Below are positions 56,697 through 64,000 of a stretch of DNA of 64,000 bases, in pieces. The stretch is from Simmondsia chinensis. Its lineage: Eukaryota > Streptophyta > Magnoliopsida > Caryophyllales > Simmondsiaceae. The DNA lies in contig JAGTTD010000022.1 of the NCBI GenBank assembly GCA_018398585.1, forward strand, positions 6,392,001-6,456,000, written 5' to 3'. The notes under the pieces were generated by a model that did not search any database, was not told where the DNA came from, and saw only the letters and a program-made list of their open reading frames with translations. Positions within the stretch are counted from its first letter, which is position 1; every line of letters starts with the position of its first letter. Position numbers and translations under genes: made by a program.

Positions 56697-57601
56697 CAGT
56701 GGCGGATTCAGAATTCATGGCCACTGGGGGCACAATACAAATGATAGTAACGAGTAGTGACGGATCCAGAAAATTCAATAAATAAGGGCAACTCACAATT
56801 TAAAAGTCATGCTCTAAAGATAATAAATAAATTATAATATGCTACTAAATTGCACATATTTACGAAATTAATCAAAATCAAATAATATAAAAACTAAAAG
56901 TTAATTAATTATATAAAATAACGCAAGTGAGACTAGAAATTAATAGTGGGTGTTTTTTTTGGTACAATCTCGTATTGAGTGATGGAGGTTTATATTATAG
57001 TATTATTTATTGACAAAAAAGAAAATGGAATCTAATTGCTCAAAAAGAGTAACATGGGAAAATAATATATTAAGATGAGATATGAAACATTTTAACATTT
57101 TCATTTGGGGTGGTGTTTAGGTAATGTATATATTCATGTGTTACTTATACTCACTAGAGAGAGTCGTTCCGATCTAGCATTTTAATAATTTGGGATTCAT
57201 AATTACTAAAAAAATAAAAATAAAAAATTTATTATAGGATTAATTAACTAATTAAATATATAATTATTAAAATCACCTTGTAACAAAATATTTATTAAAA
57301 AGTAGAGATGTATACTAACATATAAAAATATTGAATGATTATTATTTTTATAGGTTAATAAATTTAGTATAACTTGTTATGAAGAGGAGGAGAGGACCCA
57401 AAAGTTGAAGAAAAAATCTACTAAAAAGGAGACAAAAAGCCTCAAACTCAAGACCTATTAGAACTGGCCACTGGGGGCACACGCCAAAAACAACTAGGCT
57501 ACCGGCCAAGAAGTGCACTTGCATTATCAAATGACTATATTCATATTTAACATTCACTGGGGTCACGTGCCCCCAGTGCTCTAACGTTGGATCCGCCACT
57601 G
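56697..57601. mobile_element. hAT non-autonomous element, 905 bp
   Basis: It starts CAGTGGCGGATTC and ends with the complement GGATCCGCCACTG. Flanks are the perfect 8-bp duplication CATGTAGA (56689-56696; 57602-57609). Inner terminal parts also share CCACTGGGGGCAC. A second GTGACGGATCCAG at 56757 suggests a nested or duplicated end. No transposase. Confidence 0.88.
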
Positions 57602-57609
57602 CATGTAGA

Positions 57610-58540
57610 GGTCAAATGTACTTTTAGTAACAATGAATCAATAACTACTTGGGTCATAGTAAATAATGAGGAAGGTGAGATGAGATTGTAGGAGATATTC
57701 AAGGAGTTGATAAGTGTTTATTTTAGACGAGCGAGGCTAAAATTTCAGAATCGGAAAAGTGGGACATTTTGAAAGGGTTAAGGTAGTTACCAACTTCTAT
57801 TTTATATAATAGATAGATTAGATATCCACTATTTTACAGAGTCAAAATTCTAACTCCTACAAATACACGAAAATAATATTTAAAATAAGAAAATTTATCA
57901 ATTAAATACTTTATAATTTAAGAATTTTAATATTTAGGCAATCTAACATTTCGACATATATAATAAAATATTACATAGTTTAAAATTTTTATTACTTAAG
58001 ACTCCGATGCTTGTTGATAAAAAAAAAAATAAAAAAAAAGTACTCTCAGGCTTGAATGTTTCATCACCAAGACACCTTTTGTTGAAACTTGAGGCATTCT
58101 TATTAAAAAAATTGCTATTTTGACACATTACATCAATAGTATACGGATGTCCACCATTGTAGTCCAATATATATCCAACCAAAAATACTAATATAGAACA
58201 CGAACTCAAAAAAATATGGATATCTTTTACTCTAATCCGATGACTTTCTGTTAGGATTCAAAAAAATTTTGCCCAAAAGATACTATCAGGACACTTATAT
58301 TATGATAATAATGTGTCATGTCACCAAATGCCATCTAAAATTCACCAAATTCTAACAAGAACCCACCCAATCAAGTTAGAAATTAACGAGATGATAAACT
58401 TTAAAAATTTCAAGATACCCCATCATATATATTAAAATATTATAATATGTAATTGATAAATTTTAAGGCCTCATTGTACCTACATAATAAATTCTCTTAA
58501 AATAAAAGTTGCACAATAAAACACTATACAATCAAACCAT
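57610..58540. other. AT-rich stretch downstream of the splicing-factor gene
   Basis: No gene seen. Likely 3' intergenic sequence; short minus-strand ORFs (57943-58209) have no motif. Confidence 0.5.
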
Positions 58541-58830
58541 GGGGTTTTTTTTGAATCAAAACCTTATTGACAAACAAGTACTCTGTAATAAAATTACCAT
58601 AAATATAATCTCAAAGACATAATCCACAAGCAAAGGAGGGTTGAATACATAAACAAATTCACAAACTCTCTGCTACAAAAGCCCATTTAATTCATCAGTT
58701 ACACGACCATGACATAATTACCGCGCATCATGGCCCCAAATTGTATGTGTTTTTCATTAACCACGAGACGAAGAACCAGCTTCTAGAAACTGTCCTACAT
58801 AACAACAGCTTGCGACAAGTCCCTCTCTCC

Positions 58831-58873
58831 TCAAGACCGAGACCTTTCCCGAGGTGGGGGTGAACGAGATCGA
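58831..58873 (-). CDS. RS-type SR splicing factor, last coding exon
   Basis: The minus-strand acceptor GATGCAG ends at 58874. The exon supplies the last base of a split Ser codon and 13 codons reading RSRSPPPRERSRS before TGA (complement of 58831-58833). The Arg-Ser/Pro tail is the end of the RS domain. Length (43 nt: 1 + 42) fits the phase of the preceding exon (2 leftover bases). The 3' UTR continues to about 58540; no clear polyadenylation signal could be fixed. Confidence 0.85.
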
Positions 58874-58924
58874 CTGCATCAAGAAAGCATGCGTCAGAAA
58901 TCAAGCTTGGGAAGGGTGATCCAC

Positions 58925-59254
58925 TAGGGTGTATATGAGCAAAGCCATGCCGAGCCTAGGCTAGTCAATATTGAGCTCAACTCGGGCTTGACTCAAAGCT
59001 CAAGCGTAACTGATGGCTCGGGCTCGACTTTGCACAATTGAACTTGGACCCAACTCAGCTAGCTTCAAGCTAAACTCACCTTGTTAAGGTTCATTTAAGC
59101 TCATGTGGGCTCAAATTTGTATCTGATCAGGGCATACTGTATTGAGATAGGGCTCACTCAAGCTAGCGAGCCTACAAACTCAAGCTTCAAATGGCTCGGG
59201 CTTAGCTTTTTATAGAGGATTTGCAAGCCAGCTTGGCACATTTACAGCCCTAGT
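58925..59254. mobile_element. hAT-like MITE within an intron
   Basis: CTAGGGTGTATATGAGC at the left pairs with CACATTTACAGCCCTAG at the right. In between are GGGCTCGACTT / AGCTCAACTCGGGC-type subterminal motifs. It fills about three quarters of the 442-base intron 59315-58874. Target duplication not clear. Confidence 0.65.
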
Positions 59255-59315
59255 ACATGCTTGCCAACCAAGAAAGACAATGTCCAAAACCGATTAGCGT
59301 TAGAGTTGTACAGAC

Positions 59316-59633
59316 CTGCGATATCTCCCATTAGCAGGGCTTACATCCCGGCCATAACCAGGACTGCCCCTGGCCTCTGGTTTGGAGTTCAATCCACGAC
59401 CATAGTCAGGGCTTTCTTTGTCTCTACCATAGCCATAGTCAGGGCTTTCTCTCTCTCTACGATAGCCATAGTCAGGGCTACCCCTTTCTCTACGGTATGG
59501 ACTGGGGGATCTGCGACGGTCATGGCTTCCTCTCGGGGGAGACAGGTCACGGCCTCTTTTGTCAGGGCTTAGCCCGCTCATATCATCATCTCGAATTGCG
59601 TACTCCACAGTTATAACCCTGTCCATAAGCGTG
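59316..59633 (-). CDS. RS-type SR splicing factor, RS-domain exon
   Basis: Acceptor TTATGCAG ends at 59634, donor GTCTGT starts at 59315. The 318-nt exon (1 + 315 + 2) continues the second RRM (LMDRVITVEYAIRDDD, its last beta strand). It then gives the RS region: KRGRDLSPPRGSHDRRRSP, SPYRRERGSPDYGYRRERE and repeated SPDYG units, ending SPANGRYR. Tandem RRERxSPDYGY repeats are a hallmark of the plant RS31/RS40 subfamily. The RS tail binds partner splicing factors and is phosphorylated by SR kinases, while the RRMs bind pre-mRNA. Product acts in nuclear speckles. The DNA shows three tandem 33-45 bp units behind the SPDYG repeats. Confidence 0.9.
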
Positions 59634-60411
59634 CTGCATAACATAATCGAGGAACAATAAAGGACTAATTAGCATGCATTCATATCCGGTTCCCAGTAGC
59701 ATAGTTGCATCACGAACATCATGTAATAGGTCATGGCGACTGCATTGGGTTTTCGAAAGAAGTAGGTAAATACAAGTAAAGACATTTATGAATATTTGCC
59801 AAAATTATTAAGCCTTATCTCTATATTCCTTCAATAGTTTTTGTAACACCCCAAATCCTCTAGAATTGAGGGTTACACGCCGTAGGTGCGTTTAGAACCT
59901 ACAAGGCTTTTTAAACTTAGCTGGAGTAATAGAATATTTAGTCTTGATTAAAGTATCATGAAATTTTACATATATGCTAACTTTCATTACAAACTAGTAC
60001 AATCTAAACAAAATAAACTACATATATTCTTGTACAAAAGGAAGGGAAACTAAGTCTCTTTTAGTACAAAATTTCTAAAATTTGTGTAAGTCTATCTAAC
60101 ACCCTATGGTCCGTCTTCAAATAGTATATGGAACAATTAAGAAAAGCACAAAATGAGTGCGCTAAAAGCTTAATAAGCAAATCATCATCAACCATTAAAC
60201 CAATTAACCATGGTATTACAAAAAACTCATTCTATCTTCTGTACAAACAATTTCTCAATCAAATGATTCAGAAGGAGGATGGTTATTTCCTTTGAGTCGG
60301 TTGACTTCCACACCACATACATGGCCAAATTATTGTTTCGGAACATTTAACACCATTGTGCACAGAAACACCTCTCCTAACATTTAAGTTAGGTAGACAA
60401 CTTCTCCACCA

Positions 60412-60554
60412 GCTTCTCAAGTTGGGGGTCCTCGAAAACAGCCTCTCTTTAGGGTAGCTCTTTGAAGGGGGAAAGCTGCGTACATCTACCTCCCCAGACC
60501 TCGCTTTTGCGGGAGCCCTTACAGGCACTGGGTTTGCTGTTGTTGTTGTTGTAG
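60412..60554 (+). mobile_element. LINE/SINE 3' module, copy f, with target duplication
   Basis: GTTGGGGGTCCTCGAAAACA, GAAGGGGGAAAGCTGCG and GCGGGAGCCCTTACAGG end in (TTG)n. Flanks GACAACTTCTCCACCA (60396-60411) and GTCAACTTCTCCGCCA (60555-60570) match at 14 of 16, so it is a genuine short insertion. No 5S head: 5'-truncated LINE or headless SINE. Confidence 0.8.
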
Positions 60555-61257
60555 TAGTCAACTTCTCCGCCAATGTATGCAATATGTACTACCACTCCAA
60601 AACAACTCTTAACACACCATGGTTATTTTGTTTATGCCTCCAACCCAACAGATGTAAAACTCATCAATACTTTCAAAACTCACACAATTTTGCCTAAACC
60701 CAACATCTTTCAACATAAAACACTTTATTTTATGAACTTCGTGAAAATTCATACGAAATTAGTGTGATATTACATCAAATAGGTAATTTGCCTATCTGAT
60801 CTAAACAAAGCTTAAAACTCATTTTTATTTAGCATTAATTCAATCTCTTGCCCCAGCAAAGTTTTCTTTTAAATCTGATGTTTTTACAATCTAAACACAT
60901 CCATATATGAATTTAAAGCTTACTTCATCAAGGGACTTTCATCAAAAATGACAATTTAATTATATTATAAATATACTAACTACTCCAGCAGAATTTTGAA
61001 TAAAACATAATAGATGTAAAAACAAAGCTTAATTACAAGAGATTGATGATAATTTACTTACCTTGTTGCTATTACCTTTTGTTGAGATGTTTTCACCCAC
61101 TCAAATACTTACGACTTTTTCTTCTTGTTTTCTTACGAAATTTTTTGTTTGGAGCTGGTTTGAACTACTCACACTTCACCCCTATTTATACTTGAGGGTT
61201 CTTCAAACCTAAGGAAATCTGATGGGAGGGGAGAAAGCTTAGGCTAGTAGGTTTTAT

Positions 61258-61505
61258 GCCACCTCATGCTTGGTGGCTGCCACCCTTTGCTGGTGGTTGA
61301 CACCTCCTACTTAGGTGTTGCCACCTCATGCTTCGGTTGCCATCTCGTGCTTAGTTTACATGCATCATACGCCACCTCGTGCTTATGGGGCCGCCTCCTG
61401 CTGATTCACCAGCGTCGGGTGCCACCTCGTGCTTAAAAGTGCCACCTCGAGCTGATTCACCTGCTTCGGGCACCACGTCATGCTTAAAATGCCACCTCGT
61501 GCTTA
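61258..61505. repeat. GCCACCTCGTGCTT repeat cluster
   Basis: About ten copies of GCCACCTCATGCTT / GCCACCTCGTGCTT, some with CACCTCGAGCTGATTCACC, at irregular spacing. On the minus strand they lie just upstream of the TATA-like box, as LTR enhancer repeats would. Confidence 0.75.
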
Positions 61506-61740
61506 TTTGCCAAGACTAGTATTATTCCTCTATGCTTACCTAATTGAGAGGTATTTACATTTCTTTCCCCCTAAAGTGTGTTTCGTCCACGAAACAGGTG
61601 TATTTGTGGATATGGAAGTCTATGGGTAAAAATGCATGCGAAATTTCTATAACAACAATTTGAACATAATTTTATAGTTATTATGAATAGTAAATCCCCT
61701 CACCCCCTTCACATCCTAGGTCCTTAATTCATAACCTAAT

Positions 61741-61752
61741 GCTTTGATCCCA
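61741..61752 (-). promoter_or_regulatory. Possible primer binding site (minus strand)
   Basis: GCTTTGATCCCA is the complement of TGGGATCAAAGC, two changes from the tRNA-Met primer site. It lies 5 bases from TGTAACACCCC at 61758, the expected edge of an LTR. Together with the purine tract at 61560 it would frame a TRIM interior of about 180 bp. Confidence 0.4.
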
Positions 61753-61757
61753 CTAAA

Positions 61758-61893
61758 TGTAACACCCCAAAGTTTTTAACATGTACGGATGTTTATGAAT
61801 ACGTTTAATTAAATTTACCACTAAATGTAACACCCCAAAGTTTTTAACATGTACGGATGTTTATGAATACGTTTAATTAAATAGGGGAATTTA
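61758..61893 (+). repeat. 68-bp tandem duplication beginning TGTAACACCCC
   Basis: Two nearly identical units (61758-61825; 61826-61893) start TGTAACACCCCAAAG and include CATGTACGGATGTTTATG. Confidence 0.9.
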
Positions 61894-62989
61894 GCAATTA
61901 GTTAGCTTAAGGTTTGATCTTTTATCACTTAAATACCTTGACATTTCAATATATACAATAAAGTACCCCAAGGCATAAGAATCAAATATATATATATATA
62001 TATCTCACATATGTGAGGGGCAAAAAAGTTTATCTATCAAGACTCCTTTGTTGGAATTTGACAAATTGTCAGTAGAAGATGCTAACATCAAATATACTCC
62101 AAACATTATATTGATATCATCAGTAAAAATTTGGTAAACCTTTTTTCTAAAAAGCTAACATGACACGTGATTTTGATAGTATATAGGCACCTTTCATCAA
62201 AATCCAAAACACAGACATAGCTCATAACTTCATATATACAATTGTAAGCATGTGCTACATCAGCAATTTGTGATAAAAATTTGCAGAATACTAGCAAAAA
62301 ATCATCAAATTTCACATAGCATACCTAGATGATTAAATTTTTTAAACCTCATGGTACCTCATTTATTTATTAAAACACTAGATACCTGTGTAATTAACAC
62401 TCAAAATTTAGGGAATCTAAGTAATAAAATTCCATAAAATAACATAAAAAATATGCATGCATACACACATAATTATATAACAACTCATCACATAACAACT
62501 AGATTAGAAACTGGTATGCAAAGGTCTTTACTCTACATAACCACCTTTATTTGATTCCATTAAACACAATCTTGAAAACCTCAGAAAGCAATGAACATCT
62601 AAGGGAGAAGCCAAAAAGTCAGCAACTTTCTTAATTATTTCTACAGGAAAATCTTTAAAATGCTACCACTGAGGATAAATATTTGTTATTCAATGACTTG
62701 TTACACTATGCTTTCAAATGGTTCTTTTATTATTTCATCACGTCATGTGGCCTTTGACAAAAATACTCCACCAGACAAAAATACTCATGATGAACACAGA
62801 TCTTCACTAACAGCACATTTTTGGGTAAGCAAGAAACTGTAAGCAAGATAGGAAGGGGATTTGATCACAGGTTGGGGACTTGGCACCTTGGACAAGAGAC
62901 ATCTAGGGGTTTACAAAACAGACGTTCGATGAAATACTTGTATTTGAAATTGTGAAGGCTTGTTCCTATTAGTTTTCGTTGTTGGATGC

Positions 62990-63345
62990 AATCGAACCAA
63001 GCTCGAACATGCTCAATAAGTTAACAAGCCGAGTTTAAAAAGAGGCTCTTCCACTTGTAACCATTCATAAACAGTTTAATAGAGCTCGTTAATAAACCGG
63101 TTCGACCATGGCTCAACATTCATTTAAATGGCTCGGGTCGGTAGCAAGCTTGGCTCAATAACAAGCTTGGAGTGACCAAATTAGTCTAACGAGTCATGTC
63201 AAGTCGAGTATCAAACACACTAATATCTTATCGAAACCAAGTTCAAACAAAGCTTTGAAAGCTCGATAAAAACTAGGCTGAAACTCAAGCCCCATAACGT
63301 TTATCGTGTTCGAGTTCAAAAAAGAGGTGCTGGTTCATTTACACC
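62990..63345. mobile_element. hAT-like element end, degenerate
   Basis: Rich in AAGCTCGAAC / GGCTCGGGTCGG / TTCGAGTTC motifs and ending GGTTCATTTACACC, like the right end of the composite at 56511. The left end is not defined. Confidence 0.5.
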
Positions 63346-63532
63346 TTAGTGACATCTATTCACTAACAGCACATCCTAAAATACAATGTCCCAAATTATT
63401 TTCTCTGAGAACATTCACAGGGGAAAAAAAAAACCAAGAAGTACTACTATCATTTGTTTTCTAATGCAGTCAATAACAGCGTTGGTTATTTAAAGAATTA
63501 GCACACAGATTCGATAAGGAAATTAAGCAAAC

Positions 63533-63795
63533 CTCATATTTGTTGCTTCTAGTGCTCGGGTTGCATCCTCCAGCGTTTCATACTGAATGAATGCAAAATT
63601 TCTTCTGATTCTAACGTTTGCTATGTTTCCATGTGGTTCAAAGTGCCTTTCCAGATCCCTTGTCTTGGTATTAACAGGATCAAAGTTGATCACAAACAAG
63701 GTCTTTGAAGGTCTGTCATTCGCAGCAGGTTTTCTACCACCACCACCACCACCACCACCACCACCACCACCAAACCTTCTACTGTCACGTTCTTG
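63533..63795 (-). CDS. RS-type SR splicing factor, second-RRM exon
   Basis: Acceptor ACACTTCAG ends at 63796, donor at 63532. The 263-nt exon starts in phase 0 and leaves 2 bases, matching the next exon. It reads QERDSRRF, a run of 12 Gly, [11 protein letters not shown], then RRM2: [16 protein letters not shown] (RNP2-type TLFVINF) and [17 protein letters not shown] (RNP1-type RNFAFIQ), then [12 protein letters not shown]. The [10 protein letters not shown] signature belongs to the plant-specific RS subfamily (RS31, RS31a, RS40, RS41); I cannot decide which member. RRM1 and the start lie beyond base 64000. The poly-Gly linker comes from a CCA/GGT triplet repeat (63736-63772) and is longer than I recall in these proteins. 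Confidence 0.92.
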
Positions 63796-63851
63796 CTGAA
63801 GTGTAAAATCACACTATCGAGTTAGTACCAATCCAGAAGGGTTGATAACTT

Positions 63852-64000
63852 AGGGTCCATTTGGTTTTTTGTTTTTTTGTTTTGGCAGTTTCGGGTTTTT
63901 AGAAACAAAAAACTCTATTTTGGATGCAAATATTTATGGTTTTGGTTTATTGTTTTCAGTTTTTTTACTAGTTTGAGTGAAAACTCAAAACTCAAAACAA
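63852..64000. mobile_element. MITE-like start, cut by window end
   Basis: TTAGGGTCCATTTGGTTTTTTG followed by T-rich low-complexity text is the usual start of a GGGTCC-TTTGG MITE. It lies in the upstream intron of the splicing-factor gene. The other end is outside the window. Confidence 0.35.

Larger units (their letters stand above)
59842..61559 (-). repeat. LTR-like block inside the intron
   Basis: Ends TGTAACACCCC (59842) and GTATTTACA (61559) give TG...CA. On the minus strand a TATA-like AGTATAAATAGGGG lies at about 61183-61197, and a TTTAGGGGGAAAGAAA purine tract directly precedes the block at 61560-61576. The U3 part carries the GCCACCTCGTGCTT repeats. Oriented like the host gene. The second LTR is not convincingly present. 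Confidence 0.5.
59634..63532 (-). other. 3.9 kb intron of the splicing-factor gene
   Basis: Donor GTTTGC at 63532, acceptor TTATGCAG at 59634. It is filled by repeats: an LTR-like block (59842-61559), a LINE/SINE tail (60412-60554), a 68-bp tandem pair (61758-61893) and hAT-type motifs (62990-63345). No further coding exon is needed, since phases across it match. The remaining parts (59645-59840; 61900-62985) are AT-rich and show nothing else. Confidence 0.8.

Noticed and set aside
1..64000. Organelle DNA insertions
   Set aside because: I saw no recognisable chloroplast or mitochondrial gene sequence in the window, judged by eye only.

Overview
The window reads as nuclear DNA from a flowering plant, most likely a eudicot. 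The evidence is Ty1/copia elements with initiator-Met-tRNA primer sites, hAT, PIF/Harbinger and Mutator-type elements, RTE-type LINEs, tobacco-TS-like SINE tails, plant F-box pseudogenes and a plant-specific RS-type splicing-factor gene. The SINE tail type would suit an asterid, but that is only a hint. There is no operon structure and no CRISPR.

The only gene I judge functional is at the right end on the minus strand. It is the 3' half of an SR splicing factor of the plant RS subfamily (RS31/RS40-like). Three exons are visible, at 63795-63533, 59633-59316 and 58873-58831. Their splice phases fit and their introns are loaded with transposons. The 5' exons lie beyond base 64000.

From left to right:
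- 1-7072 is a large inverted duplication. Two arms of about 2.5 kb each carry a broken F-box gene (434-1568 plus; 6640-5518 minus) around a 2 kb spacer with a 40-bp-type tandem array.
- 7050-8110 is a second palindrome made of two copies of a plant 'transposon protein' pseudogene.
- 9318-11503 is a Sirevirus-like LTR that contains a 5S-rRNA-headed SINE (9655-9890) and a hAT MITE (10303-10791).
- 11568-16797 is a short-LTR copia element (Copia-1).
- 17030-19180 holds remnants of MULE and hAT transposases.
- 19275-19922 is a foldback element.
- 20212-23506 is a hAT-like composite. It contains a Harbinger-like long inverted repeat, which in turn holds a second 5S-headed SINE (21916-22168).
- 23765-31640 is an inverted-repeat element split by Copia-2 (23852-30425).
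- 32368-34673 is a concatemer of a miniature LTR element (TRIM), with shared LTRs and two alternating kinds of internal domain.
- 34690-36030 is an L1-type ORF1 remnant, and 36560-38135 is an RTE LINE remnant.
- 38688-39357 is a second TRIM, inserted in a LINE/SINE tail.
- 42286-47447 is Copia-3, the best preserved element.
- 48791-56511 is a 7.7 kb hAT-like composite that encloses an RTE LINE (50895 to about 54340) and two MULE-type MITEs.
- 56697-57601 is a hAT element with an 8-bp target duplication.

The most interesting system is a LINE/SINE partnership. A roughly 120-130 bp 3' module ending in (TTG)n occurs at seven places. In two it is the 3' end of an RTE LINE. In two it is the 3' end of a SINE whose head is 5S rRNA, each flanked by a 16-19 bp target duplication. 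In three it stands alone. 5S-headed SINEs are well known from animals; I do not recall a plant case with certainty. The TRIM concatemer is the second notable structure.
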